From IMG/VR virus record IMGVR_UViG_3300007735_000710, positions 1 through 39,232 of that record: a DNA stretch of 39,232 bases; one strand, 5' to 3'. How positions within the stretch are numbered: the stretch's first letter is position 1; every line of letters starts with the position of its first letter. The position numbers were made by a program, and so were the translations under genes. Origin of the DNA: a virus. The notes below the pieces were generated by a model. It was not told the DNA's origin. It did no database searches and was given only the letters and a program-made list of their open reading frames with translations. Below are positions 32,217 through 38,516 of this stretch, one piece after another.

Positions 32217-34608
32217 AGTTGAAATAGTAGTCAGAGTCGCGAACTTGTGTGATGTCCAGAGAACCGTACTCTGGGACTTCAGGCATACTAACTGACGAAG
32301 GCAGCATTGTCAAGACCCCCTGCCGGAACTCCTGAAGCAGGTCGCGGCTGAAAATATCGACTGTAGCCTGTCGGACACACGAAGCCGTCATCATATAGTC
32401 TCCAGACAGACACAGGATCTGATCGTGGACAGAGCCAAGATGGTTGATCCCATTGGCGGCACAGAGATTGATGGTGTGTCCAAGCAGTCCACCAAAGCCA
32501 TCCAGCGAGTGAATGTAGTTGGCAGGACCACCGTTCAAAGCCTTGCGCTTGCTCTGGGTTCCGTTCTCTTCTCGGATCGACAGCACCTTGGCCTTGGCTC
32601 CGATACGAGTAGATACCGTAACCACATCATAATTTTCGTAACGCATGCGAACGGGGAATCCGATGGGAGTCATCCAGTACGGAGTCACATCGTTGTCGAT
32701 CAGCACAGCCATGCATCCACGGATAAAGTCCATGCCACGCTTGGCCGAGCCGACTACATCATCAATGGATTCCCAGATGATTTTGCCGAGGAAAGCCACG
32801 GGCTTGTAGAACTCCAGACCAAACGGGTTCTCTCCGGTCTTCCGCATCTTGTCCTCAAGCCATTCACGGGTGTAGCCGATGCATGAGTGCATGGTCAATC
32901 CGTATGGCAGAGTCATGGTCTGACGCTTGGTCGTAGTGCGGTCAATACCAAAGCGCAGAAGATCCTTAGCCATGGGATCCTCGCTATTCTGAAGTCGGCG
33001 GATGACGCTGTTGGCAACAAACTGATATGGATCAGACGGACGATCCGAAGGGGTCACATTGGTCGCCACGGCTGCCACAGGATCGCGAAGCAGCATTGAA
33101 TAGATCTGAAGCCCCTGCGTGGTCGCGTCCATGGCAATAGGTAGGCTGCTAACGAAACCCTTGCCTGTACGCCAGAGACCAGCAATTTCCCGGCAGGCGG
33201 CAACAAATGCGAACGGCTCGTCAGCCTCCAGCCACATGCGGTTCGACCACGGATCGATGGCAATTTGTTCAATCGTCCTACGGTTTTCCTCCACCCACCG
33301 AACACGATCCTTGATGGTTTCCTTGTCAAGTCCGAACTTGTTTGCCGTGTGAACATAGAGCGGAAATTGATCGGAATCAGAGTTGATGTGCTTGCCGTCA
33401 ATGAAACGGAGCATTGCCTTGGCATACGATACTCCCTGAGGATGGAGGAACAGGGGCAGCGGATAGCCACGGCCACGGAAGTCCAGTTGATGCGGGAACC
33501 AGATGCGCGGATGCTCGGCCATCTTCTCGGCAACAAACAAAGCCTTCAGGGTAAGCAGCCGCTGCGATTCATAGGACTCGTTCAGGAAGTGGACCTTGGC
33601 AGCAGCCTTGCGCCAGTTCCGACGAGCCTCTTGATTCGTGTCAATATCGACAGGCTTGGTGGGCAGCGGCTCATCGATTGATGGCGGAAGGCTGTCTACC
33701 GTTAGCCCCTCCTTCCAACACTCACGGACGAGGGACATGATGTACTGATCAACAGTCCATGGAGTATTTTGGACAAAGTTGACCGCGTCGTAGACGGCGG
33801 GTGATAGTGAAGATGATAGTGATTGCTGATACGCCTTGGACCGACTCTTGACCAGAGGCCGAGGCTTCCACTCCATCGACGAATATCCGCCAATCCATGG
33901 ATTATTCCACTCTAGCGGACGCTCAATGGTGGGCAAGAACATTGGTTCAAGCGTTTCGTGATACTCATGGCAGTCCTTGATCCACTTCTTGATGTCCTTG
34001 GACGGCTGGATCACACAGTAACGGCGGCCCCGGGCATTCAACTTGGTAACGATGTCGATGATCCCCGTGCGCTGGGACAACATCTCAATGCAGAGAAGGC
34101 CAACAGCCAGAGCATCGGCCTTGGTCCAACGCTTGGTGACCAGATCGACAGCCTTGGCGGCATCTCGGGCAAACCGACGCTTGAACTTCTGGCCTACACT
34201 TTTGAAAGTCTTCTTCTGAATAGTCTTCAGGAAGTCCGGGTTGTTTTCGGCCAGATCTTGCAGCAGGACTTCGTCCTCAATGGCCCGCCCAACAGCGATG
34301 CAGGTTCCGGTGAGCATGCGCTCCTGCGACAGGGCATCGATCACGACCTTGGCAGCGATGACGGCAGTCTTTTCGGGCTCAATCTGGCTGAGGTAGGACA
34401 GACATCGGTGACGACGACCGGGACTGATGGAAGCCTTGGCAAGCCACGACTCCAACTCCTTTGCCAGTTCGGTGGTGCACCGATTGAGCATCATCCGGCC
34501 CGGAATGGTGTTGCTTTCTGCTGCCAGTTTGCTGGCCTTGTCACGGCGATTATGGTATCGCTGACGGCCAAGTTCCAGCATTTCCTTGTCGAGTTTGTTT
34601 TGGCGCAT
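32215..34608 (-). CDS. T7-type single-subunit RNA polymerase (gp1-like)
   Basis: A 797-residue DNA-dependent RNA polymerase. The conserved blocks are in order: QLDFRGRGYP at 374-383, motif A with D494 (AMDATTQGLQIYS), motif B R557...K561...Y569 (RTTTKRQTMTLPYG), PANYIHSLDG at 695-704, and motif C H728-D729. All catalytic residues equivalent to T7 D537, R627, K631, Y639 and D812 are present. It is shorter than T7 RNAP (883). The ribosome binding site is poor. Element copy 4 ends 7 bases before the ATG, so expression may be tightly controlled. It transcribes middle and late genes. Confidence 0.96.
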   Translation of the reverse strand: MRQNKLDKEMLELGRQRYHNRRDKASKLAAESNTIPGRMMLNRCTTELAKELESWLAKASISPGRRHRCLSYLSQIEPEKTAVIAAKVVIDALSQERMLTGTCIAVGRAIEDEVLLQDLAENNPDFLKTIQKKTFKSVGQKFKRRFARDAAKAVDLVTKRWTKADALAVGLLCIEMLSQRTGIIDIVTKLNARGRRYCVIQPSKDIKKWIKDCHEYHETLEPMFLPTIERPLEWNNPWIGGYSSMEWKPRPLVKSRSKAYQQSLSSSLSPAVYDAVNFVQNTPWTVDQYIMSLVRECWKEGLTVDSLPPSIDEPLPTKPVDIDTNQEARRNWRKAAAKVHFLNESYESQRLLTLKALFVAEKMAEHPRIWFPHQLDFRGRGYPLPLFLHPQGVSYAKAMLRFIDGKHINSDSDQFPLYVHTANKFGLDKETIKDRVRWVEENRRTIEQIAIDPWSNRMWLEADEPFAFVAACREIAGLWRTGKGFVSSLPIAMDATTQGLQIYSMLLRDPVAAVATNVTPSDRPSDPYQFVANSVIRRLQNSEDPMAKDLLRFGIDRTTTKRQTMTLPYGLTMHSCIGYTREWLEDKMRKTGENPFGLEFYKPVAFLGKIIWESIDDVVGSAKRGMDFIRGCMAVLIDNDVTPYWMTPIGFPVRMRYENYDVVTVSTRIGAKAKVLSIREENGTQSKRKALNGGPANYIHSLDGFGGLLGHTINLCAANGINHLGSVHDQILCLSGDYMMTASCVRQATVDIFSRDLLQEFRQGVLTMLPSSVSMPEVPEYGSLDITQVRDSDYYFN

Positions 34609-34615
34609 AGATATT

Positions 34616-34632
34616 AGTATAGAGTCTAGACT
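34616..34632 (-). promoter_or_regulatory. Palindromic element copy 4, before RNA polymerase gene
   Basis: AGTATAGAGTCTAGACT, followed on the plus strand by TTTAGAAC, so a second half-site (GTTCTAAA on the minus strand) adjoins it. It ends 7 bases from the ATG of the RNA polymerase gene and would overlap the ribosome-binding region. If it is a repressor site it is well placed to shut off polymerase synthesis; if it is a promoter it would make the gene autocatalytic. Confidence 0.7.
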
Positions 34633-34646
34633 TTAGAACGACATAT

Positions 34647-34683
34647 AAAAACCCCTCATATGCAAAATATTGCACATGAGGGG
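34647..34683 (-). terminator. Intrinsic terminator between DUF932-like gene and RNA polymerase
   Basis: On the minus strand a 14-bp stem (CCCCTCATGTGCAA with TTGCATATGAGGGG, one G-T pair), loop TATT and tail TTTTT. It lies 55 bases after the stop of the DUF932-like gene and just before the RNA polymerase leader. This separates the early block from the RNA polymerase operon, unlike T7, where the early terminator lies after gene 1.3. Confidence 0.88.
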
Positions 34684-34737
34684 CTCGAAAGGAGAACACC
34701 GATGAACACGGTGCTTCCCGGAGTATATGTCTACAGA

Positions 34738-35469
34738 TTAGACCAGTTCGTAAGTCTGCTTGAACGCCTTCTCGAAAGCCAGAACGCGGCGCGGACGAAC
34801 GATGGGGTTGAAGTCCTTGGCAAGATGGGTGTACGCCGCGTGGACATTGTAGAGACACCACTTGTCAGTCTCGTACATGAACGACGGATCGACCGCCTCG
34901 TTGTAGAAGTCCAGCATGCTGGCCTTGGGCAGGATGTCCTGCTGGGCCAGACGCACCGTGAACGCGGCCAGACGATCTGCATCGGTGTAGTTCCGGCGGA
35001 TCGACTCGTAGAACTCCCCAGCCCGGGCCACCTCGTTGCCGAAGGCGTTGACCGAACGATTGATCAGTTCGGGCAGACGCTCCCAGACATTGGTGGTGTG
35101 CTTGGTACGAAGGATGTGATCAGCCACGACCATGCCGTTGCTGCACACAAAAACCTTGCCACCAAAGACCAGTCGCACAGCCTTGGACTTGTCGTAAGAG
35201 TTGATGACGGCAACCGACCAGTTCATGCGCTGGGTTTCAGGCATGGACGGACTGCCAACCTCCGCTTCGATGTCCACCTGACTGATGAAGATGGGCTTCT
35301 TGCGGTGGATCTGGTGCGACTCCGTGCCCAACCGATAGCCGTTGCCGTAGAAGGCCCGCTTGACCTCATCGAAGAGTGCCGCCTGATGCACAGGCTGGTA
35401 CGAGTCCGTCGATGCAGGCAGGGGGTACTTCGTGATGTCCGTCATAGTTTGCCAAGTGTTTCGTGCCAT
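34738..35469 (-). CDS. DUF932-like phage protein
   Basis: A 243-residue protein. The block AVRLVFGGKVFVCSNGMVVA (97-116) and the later NPIVRPRRVLAFEKAFKQ fit the DUF932 (phage/plasmid-like TIGR03299) group of unknown function, found on phages and plasmids. AAGGAG and element copy 5 lie just before the ATG. It is the last gene of the early block, closed by a strong terminator. Confidence 0.8.
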   Translation of the reverse strand: MARNTWQTMTDITKYPLPASTDSYQPVHQAALFDEVKRAFYGNGYRLGTESHQIHRKKPIFISQVDIEAEVGSPSMPETQRMNWSVAVINSYDKSKAVRLVFGGKVFVCSNGMVVADHILRTKHTTNVWERLPELINRSVNAFGNEVARAGEFYESIRRNYTDADRLAAFTVRLAQQDILPKASMLDFYNEAVDPSFMYETDKWCLYNVHAAYTHLAKDFNPIVRPRRVLAFEKAFKQTYELV

Positions 35470-35480
35470 GTGTGTCTCCT

Positions 35481-35497
35481 TGTCTAGAGTCTAGACT
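35481..35497 (-). promoter_or_regulatory. Palindromic element copy 5, before DUF932-like gene
   Basis: TGTCTAGAGTCTAGACT; the inner 15 bases GTCTAGAGTCTAGAC are perfectly symmetric. It ends 11 bases before the ATG of the gene at 34738-35469 and overlaps the TAG stop of the gene at 35491-35700. Compared with copies 1 and 9 the outer base pair of the arm changes on both sides together (T/A to G/C), so symmetry is kept by paired change. Confidence 0.75.
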
Positions 35498-35700
35498 GTT
35501 GTGTGAGGCGGATGCTTCAGAGCAATCTTGAGGAAACGATCCTCATCTGCGGTAACCCATAGGTGGTAGTTGTCTACCCGCCAAAGTGCGAGTGACGCAA
35601 GGTTATATGACCTGATCAGGTCGCCCTGCATCCAACCCGTGTGAGCAGAATTGATTGTGTCCGAAAGCAAACACGAGTGTCGATGAAACGGTATCTCCAT
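35491..35700 (-). CDS. Small protein of unknown function, 69 residues
   Basis: The product begins MEIPFHRHSCLLSDTINSAH and ends KIALKHPPHTTV; the middle reads LALWRVDNYHLWVTADEDRF. No ribosome binding site lies before the ATG, and a host-type promoter (-10 at 35706-35711) sits directly in front, so the start would be leaderless or an internal start would be used. The stop TAG is inside element copy 5. The frame is open and the codon use is similar to neighbours, but no family is recognised. Treat as plausible. Confidence 0.5.
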   Translation of the reverse strand: MEIPFHRHSCLLSDTINSAHTGWMQGDLIRSYNLASLALWRVDNYHLWVTADEDRFLKIALKHPPHTTV

Positions 35701-35705
35701 GTGTG

Positions 35706-35733
35706 TATATTACATCACAATTTGATTTTGTCA
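35706..35733 (-). promoter_or_regulatory. Host-type sigma-70 promoter abutting a start codon
   Basis: TTGACA (35728-35733), 16-base spacer, TAATAT (35706-35711). The -35 overlaps the TGA stop of the 87-residue gene. Transcription would begin about at the ATG at 35700 of the next gene, giving little or no leader. It shares the perfect TTGACA and 16-base spacing with the three other early promoters but lacks their hairpin and close palindrome. Confidence 0.65.
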
Positions 35734-35994
35734 ATCGTGGATATCGACGCTCTTGTTGCTGATGTGCAACCAACCCGGACGGGTACGCTCCTCATCGATC
35801 CAAGCGGAGATACTGAACTCCTTGCCAGTTTCCTCGTTGACCATGAGTAGCACGACGGCGAACTCTCCGGGATTCAAGTTGTCTTCGGCAATGCCGATTC
35901 CCTTGACTCTGGCGTCCTTGAGAACGATAGCCCGGTTGAACTGGTAGGTAGCCCCTGCTGGGGTATCACGATCTGGTGTCTTGCCGATCCACAT
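35731..35994 (-). CDS. Small protein of unknown function, 87 residues
   Basis: The product begins MWIGKTPDRDTPAGATYQFN and is beta-rich and acidic, with FAVVLLMVNEETGKEFSISA in the middle. The ribosome binding site AAAGGAG lies 6 bases before the ATG. An AT-rich leader with an imperfect hairpin precedes it. It belongs to the early block. I do not recognise a family. Confidence 0.7.
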   Translation of the reverse strand: MWIGKTPDRDTPAGATYQFNRAIVLKDARVKGIGIAEDNLNPGEFAVVLLMVNEETGKEFSISAWIDEERTRPGWLHISNKSVDIHD

Positions 35995-36067
35995 GGTGGA
36001 CTCCTTTCAAAAAGAAAGCGCGTGATTTTAACCCGAGGTATACGCGCCCCACCTCGACCTGAAAGGA

Positions 36068-36622
36068 TCAGACGGAGGCTGGCTTCATGCGGTTCAGTAT
36101 GTAATTGAACGCAGCCTCAAAGAAGTCATTGCGGAACTCAGGATTGTTGCGGAACTCTTCCACGATGAACTTGGCGAGTTTGCCGTGCTCACGGGATTCA
36201 CCGATCTCCTCCTTGTCGATCTCGTAGGCCAGCGTAGTGTAGTCGATCTCGCTGGACAGTTCACGAGCCACATCTGAAAGATCGATCTTGCCCGCAACAT
36301 CTTCGGCAAGGTCGGAAACATCAATGTGTTCCGCAACCGACGCGACATCGATGTGAGAAGCAACATCCTCAACATCCATGTCATTGGCGACATCTCGGGT
36401 ACTGACATTGGCCGCGATGTCCTCCGCACAGAACTGATCCGCAAGGTGGCTGTAACTGATCTCCTCGTGGATCTCGGCGTAGTCGATCTCTTCGGCCAGT
36501 TGCTTGTAGTCGATCCGAGGATCGTTCAACGAGATGCCCGGAAGCATAGGCCCAGCGTTGACTTGGAACTTGTTCTGAAGAGACTGGATGGCTTCCGCAG
36601 AGAGCGTGATGGTGAGGTCCAT
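36068..36622 (-). CDS. Acidic early protein with 9-residue repeats
   Basis: A 184-residue protein with about 40 Asp/Glu and 14 Lys/Arg. From residue 37 hydrophobic positions recur at 37, 46, 55, 64, 73, 82, 91 and 100, an exact 9-residue spacing, with consensus I-D-V/Y-x-D/x-L/V-A-E-x; then two longer units begin at 113 and 126, and a last at 135. The N-terminal 36 residues and the C-terminal 45 are non-repetitive. A regular solenoid or rod with an acidic surface is likely. The negative charge and early position invite comparison with DNA-mimic antirestriction proteins such as T7 Ocr, but no sequence match is claimed. Confidence 0.8.
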   Translation of the reverse strand: MDLTITLSAEAIQSLQNKFQVNAGPMLPGISLNDPRIDYKQLAEEIDYAEIHEEISYSHLADQFCAEDIAANVSTRDVANDMDVEDVASHIDVASVAEHIDVSDLAEDVAGKIDLSDVARELSSEIDYTTLAYEIDKEEIGESREHGKLAKFIVEEFRNNPEFRNDFFEAAFNYILNRMKPASV

Positions 36623-36640
36623 GGTGGACTCCTTTCGGTT

Positions 36641-36657
36641 ATTCTAGAGTCTAGAAC
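36641..36657 (-). promoter_or_regulatory. Palindromic element copy 6, before the acidic repeat protein
   Basis: ATTCTAGAGTCTAGAAC with a 15-base perfect inverted repeat (36642-36656). It ends 18 bases before the ATG at 36622. It is downstream of the promoter at 36701-36728 and the leader hairpin at 36675-36691. Confidence 0.75.
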
Positions 36658-36674
36658 GGTGATGTGGTTTGTTG

Positions 36675-36728
36675 GAAGACACGATGTCCCCAACACAAGC
36701 ATAGTATCAGACAACCCTGATCTGTCAA
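36675..36728 (-). promoter_or_regulatory. Early promoter with leader hairpin, module for the acidic protein
   Basis: TTGACA (36723-36728), 16-base spacer ending in TGA (extended -10), TACTAT (36701-36706). After the start site the leader can fold as GGGGACA-TCG-TGTCTTC (36675-36691), a 7-bp stem including G-T pairs. The -35 overlaps the TGA stop of the GP88-like gene. The same order is found at 37586-37637 and 38128-38182. Confidence 0.75.
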
Positions 36729-37534
36729 TAGTTGTTCACCACGAAGGCTGAACCACGATTGATCTTACCCTTGGCACGAAGACCCACAATGCATCCCGAG
36801 GGATCATTGATCCGAAGATCGTGAGAGTCTCCGTCGATGACGGGCCAGTCCTTGTAAAACTCGGGCAGAGGATCGCCCTTGTTCACATTGAACACAGCCG
36901 CCACCTTGCCACGACGCTGCAAGTACTGCTCGCACTCGTCCCAGTTGTGACCGGAGAACGAAAGCGTGAGGTCAAGAATGAACTCCCGGCGTGGATTATC
37001 CATCAGGTCCATGCAACGCTTGAATGACTTTGTGTAGTCGTAGTTGCGCCACGAGAACCAGTAGATCTCCGGTGCGATGTGCTCCCACGGGATATCCGAG
37101 AGCACATTGGATCGAAAGGCGAATGATGGACCATGCTTGGTCAGAGCAGCCGCCAACTCCGCATACAACTGGCGGAAGAAGTCATACGGGTGGTCCATGA
37201 GATACCGGGTCTTCTGAATCCGGGCCTCCCGAACATTGGAGAACTTGGACCGACCCGAGGTGATGCCGAGACATGCAGCCTCACACTCCGGGCTACGCCA
37301 TGGGCAGAGTTGATACCCCGAGGACCCAGCCGGAGCCAGCGTCAGGCCATAGATCGGGATCGACCCCTTCGCCAACTTGGTATTGGCCCCCGGCTCCGTC
37401 AGCAGTTTGGCCGTACGAACACGCAGCCAGTCAGCCTTGCAGCAATGATCCTTGAAAGCGTCGTAAGCCACACCCTTGATGTAGGCCCAGTTTGGAGCGA
37501 CGGCTGGCGTGTTGTTGATGACTTCGAGTTGCAT
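36725..37534 (-). CDS. GP88-like cysteine-containing phage protein
   Basis: A 269-residue protein. NTKLAKGSIPIYGLTLAPAG (51-70) followed by C77, C84 and C88 (CPWRSPECEAACLG) and then ARIQKTRYLMDHP resembles the 'gene product 88' group of phage proteins of unknown function, with a likely metal-binding cysteine cluster. C31-C32 are also near the N-terminus. It is an early gene with its own promoter and element copy 7 upstream. Ribosome binding site AAAGGAA. Confidence 0.7.
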   Translation of the reverse strand: MQLEVINNTPAVAPNWAYIKGVAYDAFKDHCCKADWLRVRTAKLLTEPGANTKLAKGSIPIYGLTLAPAGSSGYQLCPWRSPECEAACLGITSGRSKFSNVREARIQKTRYLMDHPYDFFRQLYAELAAALTKHGPSFAFRSNVLSDIPWEHIAPEIYWFSWRNYDYTKSFKRCMDLMDNPRREFILDLTLSFSGHNWDECEQYLQRRGKVAAVFNVNKGDPLPEFYKDWPVIDGDSHDLRINDPSGCIVGLRAKGKINRGSAFVVNNY

Positions 37535-37553
37535 GGTGTTTCCTTTCGAGTTC

Positions 37554-37570
37554 GTTCTAGAGTTTAGAAC
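37554..37570 (-). promoter_or_regulatory. Palindromic element copy 7, before GP88-like gene
   Basis: GTTCTAGAGTTTAGAAC, differing from copies 1 and 9 by one base next to the centre. Flanking C and G extend the symmetry (37553-37571). It ends 19 bases before the ATG at 37534. The stretch from here to the ATG is nearly the same as the one after copy 9 (both contain ACTCGAAAGGAA). Confidence 0.75.
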
Positions 37571-37585
37571 GGATTGGATTTGATG

Positions 37586-37637
37586 GGCAGACCCTCTGCC
37601 TACAAGTAAAAAGTATCAGACAAACATCAGTTGTCAA
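37586..37637 (-). promoter_or_regulatory. Early promoter with leader hairpin, module for GP88-like gene
   Basis: TTGACA (37632-37637), 16-base spacer ending in TGA, TACTTT (37610-37615). The leader folds as GGCAGA-GGG-TCTGCC (37586-37600). The -35 lies in the last codons of the 48-residue gene. The stems of the modules differ in sequence but keep pairing, which suggests that the hairpin is selected. Confidence 0.75.
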
Positions 37638-37773
37638 CCTCTGCACGAAGCAGACAAACCTTGATGTCATCCAGTTCCGCGATGATCTCCTTGAGAGTTT
37701 CCTCGTGGGTGATGTGCGAAATGGACTTGGACAGAAGATCCAGCAGACGGTGAATCATTTCGTTGGGACACAT
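37627..37773 (-). CDS. Small early protein, 48 residues
   Basis: A 48-codon ORF beginning MCPNEMIHRLLDLLSKSISH and ending DDIKVCLLRAEVDN. It is probably helical throughout, with an acidic middle (HEETLKEIIAELDDIK). AAGGAGAA lies 9 bases before the ATG and overlaps the stop of the 24-residue peptide. It is too short for usual gene lists, but the ribosome binding site and tight packing support it. Confidence 0.65.
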   Translation of the reverse strand: MCPNEMIHRLLDLLSKSISHITHEETLKEIIAELDDIKVCLLRAEVDN

Positions 37774-37784
37774 GGGTGTTCTCC

Positions 37785-37859
37785 TTAATCGGTGGTGCTG
37801 ATGTACAGGGCAAGCGGAATGCCCACAAGAACGAGTAGCGCAGCCAGCAGTTCAAACAT
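37785..37859 (-). CDS. 24-residue membrane peptide
   Basis: The ORF MFELLAALLVLVGIPLALYI plus STTD is almost entirely one hydrophobic span, with a Glu near the N-terminus and Asp at the end. AGGAG lies 7 bases before the ATG, and element copy 8 directly precedes that. Such tiny early membrane peptides in phages can act on host envelope proteins or prevent superinfection, but no function can be assigned from sequence. Confidence 0.6.
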   Translation of the reverse strand: MFELLAALLVLVGIPLALYISTTD

Positions 37860-37871
37860 TGATGTTCTCCT

Positions 37872-37888
37872 GTTCTAGAGTTTAGAAT
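37872..37888 (-). promoter_or_regulatory. Palindromic element copy 8, before 24-residue peptide
   Basis: GTTCTAGAGTTTAGAAT, with the same off-centre base as copy 7. It lies between the zinc-ribbon stop (37888-37890) and the peptide ATG at 37859, 12 bases away. No host promoter is seen directly upstream, so the element can occur without one. Confidence 0.7.
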
Positions 37889-38079
37889 CAGTCGATCCGG
37901 TGACCTTGGCGGCAGTCCGCACAGACCCCATGGACCACGGAAGCATCCTCATAGCCACAGATCTCGCAGATGCCATCCTGCGGCTCCTCGTGCTGGGCCA
38001 CGCCACGGTCCTCGCACCACAAATGGGCCTTGATACGCTCCCGGGCATCACGAACACGGTATTCAACTGACTTGCACAT
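37888..38079 (-). CDS. Small zinc-ribbon protein, 63 residues
   Basis: The product begins MCKSVEYRVRDARERIKAHL. Two CxxC knuckles, C38-C41 (CEIC) and C53-C56 (CADC), form a probable zinc ribbon at the C-terminus; the N-terminal half is a basic helix. AAGGA is 7 bases before the ATG, with element copy 9 and a host promoter upstream. Small zinc ribbons of early phage genes often bind host RNA polymerase or nucleic acid. The exact target is unknown. Confidence 0.75.
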   Translation of the reverse strand: MCKSVEYRVRDARERIKAHLWCEDRGVAQHEEPQDGICEICGYEDASVVHGVCADCRQGHRID

Positions 38080-38099
38080 GACTGGTTCCTTTCGAGTTT

Positions 38100-38116
38100 G
38101 TTCTAGAGTCTAGAAC
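38100..38116 (-). promoter_or_regulatory. Palindromic element copy 9, before zinc-ribbon gene
   Basis: GTTCTAGAGTCTAGAAC, perfect inverted repeat, identical to copy 1. It ends 20 bases before the ATG at 38079, downstream of the promoter and leader hairpin at 38128-38182. Confidence 0.78.
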
Positions 38117-38127
38117 GGATTGGACTG

Positions 38128-38182
38128 GGAGCAGACGATCTGCCCCACAACTGAAGACTACCAGACCACCCTACTTTGTCAA
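38128..38182 (-). promoter_or_regulatory. Early promoter with leader hairpin, module for zinc-ribbon gene
   Basis: TTGACA (38177-38182), 16-base spacer ending in TGG, TAGTCT (38155-38160; weak -10). The leader folds as GGGGCAGA-TCG-TCTGCTCC (38128-38146), an 8-bp stem with one G-T pair. The distance from -10 to palindrome is 38 bases, against 39 and 43 in the two sister modules. Confidence 0.7.
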
Positions 38183-38301
38183 GGGGTTACTTTTGGTCTA
38201 CACATTGGAGCACATGTATATTGACCTAGGTTGATACTTGTAGTTAGTACTTCTTTTAGTCTATATTTAAGGACTATAGGGGCAACTAAAGTTTAGACTT
38301 A

Positions 38302-38318
38302 AGTATAGACTCTAGACT
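38302..38318 (-). promoter_or_regulatory. Palindromic element copy 10, in intergenic region
   Basis: AGTATAGACTCTAGACT, identical to copy 3. It is the only copy not close to a start or stop codon: the next gene start is about 220 bases away. Neighbouring half-sites at 38292-38298 and 38256-38262 could extend binding. Confidence 0.65.
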
Positions 38319-38478
38319 GACCTAGCAGATTACATCTAGGGTTGGAACATGATGCGTCAGATTTGAGTTGGAAACTGACGGAACTGATGCTGAAACTAAC
38401 GACTTGGATGTCTTTTTGGTGGGGCCGACGACGACTGATGACAGTAAATGATGATAGCGGCTGGAAAAAATTTGCATG

Positions 38479-38512
38479 AAAAAACCCCGACCCACCTTTC
38501 GGTGAGCCGGGG
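38479..38512 (-). terminator. Intrinsic terminator of first early gene
   Basis: On the minus strand a 12-bp stem (CCCCGGCTCACC with GGTGGGTCGGGG, two G-T pairs), a GAAA tetraloop and six T. It is an exemplary factor-independent terminator about 25 bases after the stop of the 225-residue gene. It isolates that gene from the rest of the early block. Confidence 0.92.
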
Positions 38513-38516
38513 TCGT

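Noticed and set aside
34660-35487. 275-codon plus-strand frame with AAGGAG before an internal ATG
   Set aside because: Tempting because of the ribosome-binding-like run near 34690, but it is fully antisense to the DUF932-like gene, which has its own element, ribosome binding site and terminator.
35995-36067. Hairpin with T-rich tail after the acidic protein gene
   Set aside because: The stem (GCGCGT/ACGCGC) is only 6 bp with a loop of about 18 bases, so a terminator is not supported.
38262-38284. Plus-strand run ACTATAGGGG resembling the start part of a T7 promoter
   Set aside because: Only nine consecutive bases match; the specificity part does not, there is one copy, and it would transcribe against the first gene.
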